A DNA stretch of 64,000 nt from Craterostigma plantagineum (taxonomy: Eukaryota; Streptophyta; Magnoliopsida; Lamiales; Linderniaceae): positions 248,001 through 312,000 of the forward strand of contig JAPQWV010000308.1 in NCBI GenBank assembly GCA_027422505.1. The letters are read 5' to 3'. The notes beneath the pieces were generated by a model. It was not told the origin of the DNA, searched no databases, and saw only the letters and a list, made by a program, of their open reading frames with translations. Made by a program: the position numbers and the translations under genes. Below are positions 46,076 to 57,513 of this stretch, one piece after another (the stretch's first letter is position 1; every line of letters begins with the position of its first letter).

Positions 46076-46306
46076 TGAAAAAGATCTAGCATACAACTAC
46101 GCTCGTCACATAAAATGCGAGCAGCCATAGAAGCACGATACACATCCATGCTGACTTCTTTGCCATATTTCTCGAACTCTGGGGTGTCGACAACGTACTC
46201 CTCTATTGTCAAACAGGCATGCTACCCTTCAAATTGCTAATGGTAGATCGAAAGAGCGTAGGATGGCACCTGGAAGACAGCTCAAATTCCTTCCGCGGAG
46301 GCAATT
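46076..46306 (-). other. Exon-like fragment between the ALMT copies, unknown
   Basis: On the minus strand a polypyrimidine tract and GCAG predict an acceptor before 46306. A reading of about 48 residues from 46221 to 46076 includes EEYVVDTPEFEKYGKEVS and ends at a GTAAGT donor. The two parts are not in one frame (a TAG precedes the second), so the piece is broken or has an extra short intron. A further donor ATTG|GTAAGT at 47207/47206 could end a 5' exon at about 47.21-47.34 kb. I do not recognise the protein. It may be a gene fragment carried by the repeat block or the remains of its own coding region. Confidence 0.25.
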
Positions 46307-47035
46307 CTGCAAAAAAAAAGCAAAAATGCTAATAAGCAGTACCATTTTGTTAACAAGCAGTACTATTTTGTTCACACAAGGAGTACCAATTTACCCTAAC
46401 AGAGGGTACCAAATGAATGATAATGTAGTACAAAAAAAAATTGACACCATTTTCGGAAAACCCACTGCTAACAAGCAGTATCATTTTATTCACATAAGGT
46501 GTACCAGTTCTCCAACACAGAGGGTACCAAATTCAATCATAATGTAGTATCAAAACATATTGACCCCATTCAAGGTAACCACTAACAAGTAGTACCATTT
46601 TATTCACAAAAGGGGTACCAATTTGGCCAAACAGAGGTTACCAAATTCAGTGACAATGTCGTACCAAAAAAAATTAACCCCATTTTCGAAAAACCCACTG
46701 TTAACAAGCAGTACTATTTTGTTCACACAAGGGGTACCAATTTACCCTAACAGAGGGTATCAAAAGCATGGATAATGTAGTACCAAAACAAATTGACCCC
46801 AGTCGATAAAACCAATGTTAACAAGCATTACCATTTTACTCACATAAGCGGTACCAATTTGCCTAAACAGAGAGTACCTAATGCAGTGATAATGTAGTAC
46901 CAAAAAAATTGACCCCATTCGAACACTTTTGCCAAGTAGTACCATTTTATTCACACAAGGGGTACTCAAATGCCAAACAGAGGGTACCAAATGCAGTTAC
47001 AATGTAGTACCACAACAAAGGTACCCCATTCGAAA
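46307..47035. repeat. Tandem array of about 117-bp units with internal 23-bp words
   Basis: About six diverged units. Each contains GTACC words with steps near 21, 23, 23 and 22 bp (first unit: 46339, 46360, 46383, 46406, 46428), then a longer step of about 48 bp with TTGACCCCATT. Spacers are homologous between units but not within a unit, for example TTTATTCACACAAGGG, then AATTTACCCTAACAGAGG, then AAATGCAGTGATAATGTA. This is a higher-order version of the punctuated pattern next door. Confidence 0.8.
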
Positions 47036-47584
47036 AAACAAAAATCGACTCATTCCCAAAAAAAACCCAAATGAAGCAGCCACGACGAAATGCACGCACA
47101 AAAAAACCGTAATCGACCAACAAATCACGCACATTCCAAAAACGCACAAAAAACCCTAATCGTGACGAAATGCGATCACTTTACGGTAATACTGTGAAAG
47201 ACTTACCAATTGATTTCAGAAGCTAATACAACGACGAACGACTGGAGTGACGACGTAGAATCTGAAGCCAAAAACACCCGGGTCGATTTCTGCCAAGGAA
47301 TCGCGCAATTTGGTTTGGGGTGTGCGGTTTTTTCTTCTTTTTGTTATGAGCGATCATGAAATAAGAAACAAGGTAAGAGATGTAAAAAACCAGTTCTCGT
47401 AGGGGTAAATCCGTCAGTTAGGTACCTATCAGTAAAATAAAATTCAACTAGGTACCTAGGTTAAAAATTACACTGACTAGGGACTGATCTGTCTAATTTT
47501 TTTTTTTATATAGGTATTTAAGTGTTGAATCCCCATATTTTATAGTTATATATGCACACTCATTTTGAGTTTGTAAACAGTACC
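47036..47584. repeat. Right end of the repeat block, R1-like terminus
   Basis: The segment at 47.05-47.40 kb is less AT-rich and carries the exon-like donor noted above. It ends with GGTACCTATC and GGTACCTAGG words at 47422 and 47452, 30 bp apart, which resembles R1 termini. Unit 2 of the ALMT duplication starts near 47585. Confidence 0.45.
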
Positions 47585-48513
47585 AGTAATAAATTCCTTA
47601 TTGTAAGGCTCACTATTCTTCAGTTACCAAATGTTTGGACGATATGGGCTCACTCGAGTTGGCTTTGGCTAAATTCAATTTGTAAGTTAATATTTTTCTA
47701 AAAATAAGAAAGGAAACGACCTAAAACAAATAAAATAAAACATCTGATAGAACAGTGAATGCACTATGGCATTAGTGTTGTCCGTCTCTCAGCCACCAAT
47801 CTAAGCAAAATCCTAATGACGTGTTTTTATTTTTTTAATCTCACTTTTCCAACTTTTTGCTTTTAATTCTAACTATCATTGGTTCTAAATAAAAGCTAAT
47901 TCCCAACATATTGACTAGATACGGAAAGCAAACTAAATTACTACTTTACCTCACTCTTTTCCAGCAGCATATGCTGCTAACTTAATTTAGATCATAAATA
48001 TAAACTTTCATGAGCTCATAAAATTAGGTCATAAAATCTTGCCAACATTACATTAGTAATCTTATTTATTTTATTTCCACGCATTAACCTTTTTATCAAG
48101 AATTGAGAAGAAACATTTGGTTAACTACAATATGATACGATAATAACTTAAAAGAGAAGTGATCAAGACTAAAAAGCATAAATAAAAAATGAAGGGCGGC
48201 TTAATTTGTTGTGCTTCGCAATTTAAGTTGTTATTGCGCTAACCGTGAAGATGGAACTTTCCTAATCTTCAAATTAGAACAAAATAAATTAAATATTCAA
48301 ATAAATCGTAAATAAATTAAACAAACCGGACATGCAATATATAATATTATATTTATATATAGAGAACAGTAACGACTTTGTTTGGTTGTCACAAGCAAGA
48401 ATTTTACTACGCAAGTTCACTTCGCTAACCTTATAATAATAATTGCGTTCGTACGTGTGGAAGAATATAATAACAACGAAGTGATTTTATTGCACACTTT
48501 TACGTTGATTGGA

Positions 48514-48696
48514 ACTTCGAAACTCATGGAATCATAATAATATATTGGCAAAAATCAAAGCTGCACACAGAACAGAAGCAAGTTGTTCAATACGTTTTTT
48601 TTCGAAGCAATAAAATACGCCACAGAGAAACCCTATTCTCAATCAGAAAAAGACAAACTGGAAATTGAAAAAAAAAAAACAAAAATTAAAAAATGT
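48514..48696. other. Promoter indel of about 183 bp, present only in ALMT copy 2
   Basis: Copy 1 reads straight from TTGATTGG into AATTCCACTACACA, while copy 2 has this block between them. It ends in A-rich sequence and lies directly upstream of the TATA box (48720-48727). No target duplication or inverted ends are visible, so insertion in copy 2 and deletion in copy 1 are both possible. Confidence 0.75.
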
Positions 48697-48886
48697 AATT
48701 CCACTACACATATGCCGTTTATAAATATTGGCATATGAGTCCCTCCATTACATGAACATCGATCACTCTCATTTGTCTCTCGCGCACCCAACCCCTTGCT
48801 ATTAAAATATTAGCATAAATAGAACTCTCATATACTACAAAAAAAAAGTATTACTCAAGAGTTTAAACATCCTTTCTCCAAAGAAA

Positions 48887-50747
48887 ATGACGAGCCTTAT
48901 AACGTCCTTTCCAACGAAATTCAAGCAGACAAAGATCTGTCGAGCTATAGAGGTTATGAAGAAAAATGGAAGAGATGATCCAAGGAGAATTACACACTCC
49001 ATTAAAGTTGGCGTAGCTCTTACTTTGGTCTCATCTTTGTACTACTTAAAACCTCTCTACGACGGCTTTGGACAAGCTGGGATGTGGGCCGTTCTTACAG
49101 TCGTTGTAGTCTTCGAATTCACCGTTGGTAAATCACACACACACAAACAAAACCGTTTCTACAAATTTGTGAAAAAACCCTTTAACAATTTCGTATGTTC
49201 AAATTAGGTGGAACTTTGTCGAAAGGGTTAAATAGAGGCTTAGCAACATTTCTAGGTGGTGCATTGGGGCTCGGAGCTGCTTACTTGTCTTCTCAATATG
49301 GAAAGATTGGGAGACCTATTGTTCTTGGCATTTTTGTTCTAATTTTAGGTACAAAAGATGAGTAAATGTTAAATTTAATTTATCGTGTACTAACTAATAA
49401 TTATAATTGCAGCTTCTGTGTCTACATTTACGAGATTTATTCCGAGGGTGAAGAAGAGATACGACTATGGAGTAGTTATATTCATATTGACATTCAGTTT
49501 GGTGGCAATCTCGGGTTTTCGGGTCGAAGAAATCTTGGAATTGGCCCATCAAAGGCTTTTGACTATTTTGCTGGGCGGGTCGACTTGCATGTTGATATCC
49601 GTTTTCGTTTGCCCCGTTTGGGCGGGTCGAGATTTGGGTAATCTTGTCTCTGCTAATCTGCGAAACCTTGGCGATTTCTTACAAGGTAAGAAAACGAAGC
49701 GAAAGTATATATATATACTCAGTAACACACTCATACGAACTATGTTATTTGCATTATCAATATGTATAGAACTTTTGTGATAAAGAGTTAATAAAAAATT
49801 ATATTTGATATTGACAGGCTTTGGAAGTGGGTTCTTCTCTAGCAGTATTGGTGGTGATAGTACGATTTCCTCCGAGGAGGGTAATAAGGGAAAGTCGTGG
49901 CTCAAGTCCTACAAAAGCGTGTTTAACTCGAAACAAACAGAAGAAAACCTGGTAAGTAATTGGCGATACTAATTTATGTTTTAATTAAGTTCAAACATAT
50001 AATACTACATTAATGAAAACTAATTGATTATATATTCGTGTCAGGCCAATTTAGCTTGGTGGGAGCCTGCCCACGGTCGCTTTCGATATAACCATCCATG
50101 GAAATCATACCTTAATATCGGAAATATTACAAGGGAATGTGCTTGCCACGTTGAAATTCTTGTTAAATGCAAGACGAACTCAAAGTCCAAGGTCGTACTA
50201 ATTATATTTATGTAATATGATATGATATGATCAAACAGAAATGTATGCCATGTCCTAATTAATGCATCCATTGATTTTATTACAGGCACAATCAGAGCTG
50301 CAACAGAAGCTCAATCCTCTATGCAAGAAGCTGAGCGAAGAATTGGGCAAAACCCTAAAAGAAATATCAAATTCAATCAAGAATATGTGTTCTCCATCTC
50401 CTTCATCCGCCGTACACTTGGAAAATTCCAAGGAAGTAGCTAAGGAACTCGAGAAGCTTCTAGAAAGTTCTTCGCTGGTCGCTGAGTTTAATCTCCAAGA
50501 GATTGCCCAGCTTCTTACAGTAGCTTCGGTGCTCATAGACATCGTTAAGTGCATCGAAAAGATGTCATTGTCTGCCCAAGAACTCTCGGAGAAAGCACGT
50601 TTTGAAAACCCTAAAATCGCGTCGAATGAATCGAAGCAGAATCAATTGGTTCTTCGTCGTGGAACTGTGAAGCTCGTCGATGATGTCAGCGATCATGTCG
50701 TTATCGATATTCGACCTACGCCTCAGGAAGGAGTTGAGAGGAGTTAA
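48887..50747 (+). CDS. Aluminium-activated malate transporter (ALMT), copy 2
   Basis: Six exons: 48887-49127, 49208-49348, 49413-49685, 49818-49951, 50045-50191 and 50286-50747, joining to 465 residues. The exon phases are the same as in copy 1 and the proteins differ at scattered positions. Copy 2 has three more residues: Lys-Gln after FNS near the end of exon 4, and Val in SSSLVAEF of exon 6. The N-terminal channel half, the WEPAHGRF signature (about 269-276) and the cytosolic helical half are all present. Intron 4 is only 93 bp with a consensus GTAAGT donor, the ancestral state of the site invaded in copy 1. The start MTSLITSFP is shared with copy 1, and no earlier in-frame ATG exists here, which confirms the start for both. 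Confidence 0.93.
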
Positions 50748-50980
50748 TAAGTATGTTATATGTATTGTATATGTCTATTTATTATATTATTGCATTTAGA
50801 ACCTTGTTATAAGGTTAAGAAAATAACCCAGTTAATATGTGGTAGTAATTGGTCAAGGGCGAGATTCGTCATCGATTGGTCATGATATTGAATTTATTTG
50901 TAATGATATTGGGTCTAGAAATGATTTGTAATATTATTATTTGATAAATGGATATATTTTTTAATGGTTGTTACACAAAG

Positions 50981-51803
50981 TTAAATTTATTAATCCTCCA
51001 GAGTCCAGTCCGCGCGAAATAAGATGTAATAAATATGTGATTATTATTAATAAACCAGGCTAAACAAGCAATAAAACTAACCGAAATCTTTTTGAACTGA
51101 GACTTATGATTGAAATTAAGAAAGTACGTCTACATGCATGCTAATTGCTACGCTCATATATAATAATTCGAAAGAATAAGGTTCTTTTGTTCCGATATCT
51201 TAATATTAGTGCATGTACGACCTGCAATTTGATTGCTAAAAGTGACCCATTCATTGGCGTAAATTAATTACGAATCTTTGTTGGGTGTTGCCTATGGCTA
51301 TAAAAAGTATTATTATTATTAAACTAATTACTTGGCACATAGAAATTTGTCGAATAAACAAAATTTACGAATAGTGTACGCTCGTTTTGTGCTGCAACGT
51401 AATCGTGATGATAGATAGCTATTAGCTTGCTAATTGGTTAGTGTCCAAACTGAATAAATATTATATCTCCAATAAAGTTTTCGGGTACGCTTCAAAGCAA
51501 AACGAATATCATTATCTAATAACATACTATATCTTAGCGTACCACATATGCCGTACACGGTACATCTCAATTAGCAATATATATAAAAATAATATATTTT
51601 CTTTGTATATAAATACGTGTCACCTTTTCCAGGAACATGGCTGGTCATCGGAAACGACTCAATGTCCACTAATATTTTGAAAGAAATAAAAAATTTGTAT
51701 AAAAAATCATAGTCACAGCCCACCTCTACAAAATTAGGATTATCGCGCGCACCAAATTAACAATAGATTTAACCATCTTTACGTACGGTTTGATATTATA
51801 TTA
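50981..51803. other. Intergenic downstream of ALMT copy 2
   Basis: AT-rich with no recognisable gene, RNA or element. Confidence 0.4.
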
Positions 51804-52069
51804 CTTCATCCGTTCCACTTATTTCTTCTCATCTTTCTATTCCGAGCGTCCCACATAATTCTTCCCATTTTTACTTTGGATAAAAAAAATGTTTCCAATT
51901 ATTAAACTAATTACACAATTTATATTTAAAAAGGGCTTTTTAATTTGCAGCCCACTAATTAATTTTCCCTCTCCATTCCTTAAAAGTGTACTATAATATT
52001 AAAAAGAATGTTGTTTCTTAATCTATGTGCCCACTAATTTTTGGGAAGTATTAAGTGGGAAAGAGGTAG
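51804..52069. mobile_element. Stowaway-like MITE, 266 bp
   Basis: Ends CTTCATCCGTTCCACTTA and, inverted, CTACCTCTTTCCCACTTA match the Tc1/mariner Stowaway consensus (CTCCCTCCGTCCC). TA flanks both sides (51802-51803, 52070-52071). There is no open frame. Confidence 0.75.
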
Positions 52070-52454
52070 TATTTCTTTTTGCTAAACGTTGTTGTCCAAC
52101 CGAACAATATACTTCGCTTTTATTTGATTGGATCGATCGATAAATTTCCAATTTTTCTAATTTAACCAAATATTATCCTTAATTTAGTTATTCTCTATAC
52201 CAACCAAAGCAAGGTATTTATTTTTATTAGGGCTTTTTAAAATAAAAGTCCAACGGGAAGGGTTTGACCCGAAATAGTTGGGCTACAAAAATCCAATTGG
52301 GGGCCCATTATTGCTCTTTGAGGCCCATACGAAAACTCCCTTGTAAGAAATGTTATAGAGGTGGCAAAATCACCATGGTATATCTTGAGAATATTAAAAA
52401 GCATGACCATAAATTTGGGGTTTTTACACATAAATATCTCATTTGCAAAAAAAA

Positions 52455-53850
52455 GTTGTAATTTAGTACCCTGTCAGGATTTTTTTATATGTACGTACCT
52501 AACAGAACAAATTTTTTGCAGATACGTACCTGATCCGCCACACGTACGCCATACAACACATTCGGGCAGGGGCGGATCTAGCATAGGGCCCGAGGGGGCC
52601 ACGGCCCCCCGGAAATTTTCGAAAATTTTACTATTATATATGTAGTATAAAGCGTTATTATGTATAGTTATGGTTTTATCTTGCAAAAATTCTATAATGT
52701 CATACAGCAAAGTGGTGGGGAAGTTGAGTTCCACCTCAAAGGTTGTGGGATCGATTCTACATCCCATCAGTTTTTATTTTTTTTGAAGTTTGTTTATATT
52801 TTATTGTCTTAATGTCGTATCCTATCGTTTTTAATTCATTTTACATTTGTTCTTTCTTTTTAGTTCTCAACTTTTACTCTTTTAAAAGTTTTTTTTTTTT
52901 TTGCCGCAATTATCCTTTATATGCTTTTTAGTTTTTGGTTTCTCTTTTGTTTCTTTTTTTCGTAAATTTTTTTATTCTTTTTAGTTTTTGGTTTCTCTTT
53001 AGTTCTTAGCAGTTTTTACTTTTTGACAAATACAACTAAACTCTTAATCAATGGGGTTTATCAATTTCATCATGGTCTATTTAATATTTATCAGGCACTT
53101 GCAATACAAAAGCTGTTTATAAAAACTTCCATCAAAATTTTAATTATTGACCTTATTAAAATTAGAAGACGGCCAAATTATTAGTAAACCTGTCGAACTA
53201 TCGTTTTCGTCAATGAGGCACCATACTCTTCGAATAAAAAAAACATAATATCAAGTAAAAAGTTCGAATAGACCTGTGTTATTTCCTCTTTTATTTTCTT
53301 AGCATATTATTATTGTTATTATTATATTATAATAATATGCTAAGCAATATCAATATCATGATGTCTTGTTGTTGTTTGAGCTTCGTTACGATATTTATAT
53401 TCGTTATCATAATAATAATTTCATATGTTTTAATGGATAAAATGTATTTCAATTGATCGATTTTTTCAAAGAAAACTAGCAAATGATAATTTCGTATTCT
53501 ACGCTTACTTAATCGCCAACGCTATTTATATTGCGGCCCCCCCAATCAGAAATTCCTGGATCCGCCCCTGCATTCGGGTACCCTATATCAGCACATTTGG
53601 GTACCCTATATAATAGAAAATGGTACGCGTATTAGCACATTTACGTACGCCCTATTTAAAACATAGGTACGCCGTACGAACACAAGTCACCCTATATCAA
53701 CATGTTATGGTACGCCAGACACACAAATGAAGGTACGGCATGACTGAAGAAACTGGTAAAAATTAAATCGAGTACCTTTTCTGACATGGGTACCAATGTG
53801 TAAAAAATTTATTCAATTATGTATTTATGTATAGATGTCCGTATTTTTTA
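52455..53850. repeat. R1 repeat family, full copy split by a hAT element
   Basis: Left part 52455-52566 and right part from 53571 on (one target-duplication copy is extra) together give about 390 bp that match the inverse of 27066-27490. The left end has GTAC words at 52495, 52526 and 52544, again 31 then 18 bp apart, followed by 22-23 bp steps resumed after the insertion. The right end has TTTTCTGACATGGGTACC, as at window position 25-36. Confidence 0.75.
52567..53570. mobile_element. Non-autonomous hAT element, 1,004 bp
   Basis: Inverted ends CAGGGGCGGATC(T) and (G)GATCCGCCCCTG. The flanks CATTCGGG at 52559-52566 and 53571-53578 form an exact 8-bp target duplication, the hAT hallmark. A second inner match pairs GGCCCCCCGGAAATT with the inverse of AATCAGAAATT near a GGCCCCCCC run. 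The 1 kb interior is AT-rich and encodes no transposase. The R1 copy at 27.3 kb shows the uninterrupted site with one CATTCGGG. Confidence 0.93.
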
Positions 53851-54717
53851 CTTTAGTTATCAATAGCATTTAACTATCACACATATCTAGCCTTAATCTC
53901 CTTGTAAAGAAATTGTGGTTGTGAGCATGATCACTATTAGATTTTTGCTTTGCTCTATACGAAGGTTGAGTAAATAAAAACCGACATCATTGATTATGTC
54001 TAGGCTGCATTTAATGCATGGATTATTGTAATTTGATAGATAGTTACTCGAAATATATTACCGACAGCACCATTAATTTTCCAGTCAAGAGGGGTTCGGT
54101 TAATGTCATATCATATCTACAGGATTTGAAAGCCATGATTATGAATTGAATTTCGCTAACTATATTGGTCGTCCTTCTCGCGGAACCAATATTTATTCAT
54201 AGATTTGGAGAAAAAAATCCTTATTTAAGTTGAAAATATATTTCAAATTATCATTTTTGGTACCTATATATTTAGAATGATGGATAGTTACTTTATTTGA
54301 TTTTCTCGCATGAACCTATGGATCGATCACTAATCTCTTGCTATTCATACCATCTACATAAACCACCGACAAAAATAATAAAATACATATATGTATGATT
54401 ATTTTACTTGCCCCCGGATCTAAATCTATCGAATTATTAATATAATACGCACTTCGAGATTTTATCAATTACTGTCAAGATCCTTCACCTATCTCCAAGA
54501 AGCTTCTCATTCTTCACATATTTCTTTTATCACTAATTTCGATTTACTTTACGTTCTTACAACACAACGTAAACTAAACGGTTCTTCATCAGTTCCACAT
54601 TTCATTTTTTTCATTTCTCCCTTTTCTTTCCACACAACACTAAAAAAACACTCAAAACACAAACTCATTAGATCCCATCAATCAATACTCTCTCTCTCTC
54701 TCTCTCTCTTCACACAA
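53851..54717. other. Promoter region of the NHL gene
   Basis: AT-rich, with a (CT)n tract at 54687-54709 in the probable 5' UTR. No gene. Confidence 0.4.
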
Positions 54718-55350
54718 ATGGAAGAAAAGGTATGCATCCACCACGAAGGCCGCCGCCGACGCCTCCTCAGCCGCATCCTCGGCGGCGTCGCCGTCTTCAT
54801 AGTCCTAATCCTCCTCACCGTACTCATCACATGGGCCGTCCTCCACCCTAAAAAGCCACGCTTCACGCTCCAAGACGCCACCATCTTCGTCCTCAACGTC
54901 TCCTCGCCGAACGTCATCTCCACCATCGTGCAGGTCACCGTCGCCGCCAGGAACCCCAACAAAAGGGTCGGCGTCTACTACGAGCGCCTCCACGCCTACG
55001 CCACCTACCACAACCAGCAAATTACCTATTATACCCTCCTCAACCCCGTCTACCAAGGGCACAAGGACGTCAACGTATGGTCGCCGTTTCTCCAGGGGAC
55101 GAACGTCCCGGTGGCGCCGTACAACGGCGCGGCCCTCGGCGAGGATCAGGGAAACGGCGGGATAAGGATGACCGTTAAGATCGACGGTAGGGTTAAGTGG
55201 AAGGTGGGGACTTTCGTCTCGGGGAGGTACCACCTGCATGTGACGTGTCCGGCGCTTATTCAGATGGGGAACGGCAGGAGCGCCGCCGGGGTTGTCATCG
55301 GCGACGGCGTCAAGATCCAGCTTTCGCAGAAGTGTAGCGTCAGTGTGTGA
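54718..55350 (+). CDS. NDR1/HIN1-like (NHL) membrane protein, LEA-2 domain
   Basis: Single exon, 210 residues, closest to the NHL1/NHL12 type. NHL proteins are anchored in the plasma membrane by one N-terminal span and expose a LEA-2 beta-sandwich outside; several are induced in defence. A short basic cytosolic tail (GRRRRLLSR, 11-19) precedes the membrane segment (about 20-42). The LEA-2 region (about 65-185) contains VTVAARNPNKRVGVYYERLH and ATYHNQQIT, then WSPFLQGTNVPVAPYN and ALG. The end KCSVSV with its Cys is typical. The coding region is strongly GC-rich at third positions, as are the OFP and STP genes here. Confidence 0.92.
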   Translation: MEEKVCIHHEGRRRRLLSRILGGVAVFIVLILLTVLITWAVLHPKKPRFTLQDATIFVLNVSSPNVISTIVQVTVAARNPNKRVGVYYERLHAYATYHNQQITYYTLLNPVYQGHKDVNVWSPFLQGTNVPVAPYNGAALGEDQGNGGIRMTVKIDGRVKWKVGTFVSGRYHLHVTCPALIQMGNGRSAAGVVIGDGVKIQLSQKCSVSV

Positions 55351-56415
55351 CTACTGAAGATATACAAAAAAATTTGGTAATCTTTTTCGTACATTATTAA
55401 ATATATTATTATAATTTGCAATAAGATGTGATGTATGAAAGAAAAAGTGTTTGTTACCTTTGTAATTTGCGTCGGTGGCTGAAAACGCACATTCTAATTT
55501 TGTTGTTAATGCTTAATATGGGATATAGATAGGGCCAATTGAAAATGTTGTTTTATTTGTTTATTTATTTTTCTCGAACTCCATTATTATCATGGAGAAT
55601 GGGCAGCCCCATGTGAGTATGTTGGATATTGATTGCACTGCGATAAACCTAAAGTCGATACTTTTATTTTATATTTTATTTAAATGCAATTTGTGCGAGT
55701 AATAGTACAAATAGAACTTAGCAATAGTAAAAAAAGTCATATCTTCTATTGGCAATTTGTGTTAGATGGTGACAGCTCATGTATTTTAGGACAAAATATG
55801 TCAGTAGGTACGTGTGAGATTAACGAAGCCACGTAATCACAGATATGTCTGACACCAAAAGATACTATTTTACTTTGCAAAAGGAGTTTTACTTGTCTAT
55901 TATCATCAATGGATCACTTTGCTCCTATACATCAATGGATTACCTTAGAAAAGAAAATGGGTAATCTTGTAGTAGATTCAGGATTCAATTGTTTTGCAAT
56001 AAGCCCAATAACCATAGTGCCCAAATAAATAAATATAGCCCTCAATTGGCCCATCTAAGTATTCATTTTTCATAGCTTTGATATCAACACGTGATTGATC
56101 AATATCGATCTAATTTGATCTAATCAACTGTCTTTCCGTTTAAATCAACTAATGAGATTGTATCTATACTGTCATACCGTTATATAATTGGTGAGTGGTG
56201 GATAAAAACTGCTCCAATTTGGTCTGTAAATTATTTGTAATTTAGTCCCTCATTTATAATTAAGTAATTTTCATTTCACTCCTAATTTTTTATTTACTGT
56301 ACTTATGCTTCTAAAACTAAGTTTCTTTTTATATATTTAAAATTTATATTTCATCTTAAAAAGTAGAAATTATGATTTTGAAATTTAAAATATTTTCAAT
56401 ATAATTATATTTTAA

Positions 56416-56447
56416 GCACACACATCGGGTGTGCAAGAAAGTATTAG
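56416..56447 (+). mobile_element. Possible Helitron 3' terminus (variant)
   Basis: Stem GCACAC / GTGTGC followed by TTAG and a T. The first base deviates from CTRR. In the second copy of the 42-bp repeat the same place reads CTAG (56486-56489), again followed by T. Confidence 0.3.
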
Positions 56448-56518
56448 TTAATATAATACGCGAGAATTTAATATCAAAGAAAGTACTAGTTAATATAATA
56501 CGTGAGAATTTAATATCA
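56435..56518. repeat. 42-bp tandem duplication
   Basis: Two adjacent 42-bp units with about three differences, starting at the base after the hairpin of the Helitron-like end. Confidence 0.85.
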
Positions 56519-57513
56519 TTATCATATCAATTTGGTCGTCGTGTTCATCCGCAATATTTACCTTCGGTGTATTAAAAAAAGAGATTTTTCACAATAATTT
56601 ATGCAAATAGCCTTCACGGCAATGGACGTTGCCGCCACATAACCGGCCAGCATTCAGAACAATATTACAAATATTGTTTGCTAATATTATGGATTATATT
56701 AAGAAAATTATAAACCAGCGTTACAGATCCTTTTAATTTGGAGTAATATGAATGACGTAATAAAAAGAATATTACGTCATAATTTGGATAATCCACTTTC
56801 CAAGCGTGGGGCTAGCGTGAACGGTACGTCAGCCTTAAGTTCTGTCCTTAATTATTGTCGTCATTAAATTAGTAAATATTTTTAATCATTATTTTTATTA
56901 TTTCTCAAGCAAGATCGATCGTGGAGTACGTTTTCGCGCAAAAAGGGTAAAAAAAATGGAGTTCTTTTCCAATTCCTGACCAATTCTGCTTTTTTTTTTT
57001 TTTGTGCCCGGTGAACAGCGTTCTCTTCTCTCGAAAAGGTAAGAGATTTTTGTTGTCATCGCACAAATCGAAAGTCGTCGATTTTCGATCGATGTATTAG
57101 CTGGTGGGTGTTGAGCTTCGGTTACTTTGGTTGATTTCTTGGTGTTTGTTATCTGTGTATGCTTAACGTTTATGATCGATGATTTCTCCTTGCGATTATG
57201 TGTGGCGTGGTTGGCGCAATCGTATTTTCTTTTCTATACTGAGTTGGGGTGATTATTTCTGCCATTATTTAGGGCAGATATAAAGATGATCCCCAATTTG
57301 TAGTTTTTTTTTTTTTTTATTTATTCCCCCGTCCAATTTTCATTGTCCAGCTGCGTTGGTACCGTGCTTGAATTTATTTACAGTCCTAGTGTTTTTTGTT
57401 TCTTTTGAATTGATGCAAATCAATGTTGGACCATGTGTCTATATGCCTGCTCTTACATATGGAAATCGCACTATCTTTTCTCATTTTGGTTTATATGCTG
57501 AAGGTTCTGAAAA

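Larger units (their letters stand above)
47585..50980 (+). repeat. Tandem duplication unit 2 (ALMT gene plus 1.3 kb upstream)
   Basis: Direct repeat of about 36178-44825 without the retroelement. It differs by point changes, small indels and an extra block of about 183 bp in the promoter (48514-48696). Confidence 0.85.
55351..57030. other. Intergenic, 1.7 kb, between NHL and RHF2A
   Basis: AT-rich. It contains a candidate Helitron end and a 42-bp tandem duplication (listed separately). No gene was found. Confidence 0.4.

Noticed and set aside
46206..46547. 113-codon plus-strand frame next to the 117-bp array
   Set aside because: Most of it lies in non-coding tandem repeats. Composition and repeats explain the open frame.
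45094..47035. Interpretation of the word arrays as a CRISPR array
   Set aside because: The repeated word is only 4-5 bp, there are no cas genes, and the genome is that of a plant. Only the general layout of short word plus variable spacer is similar.
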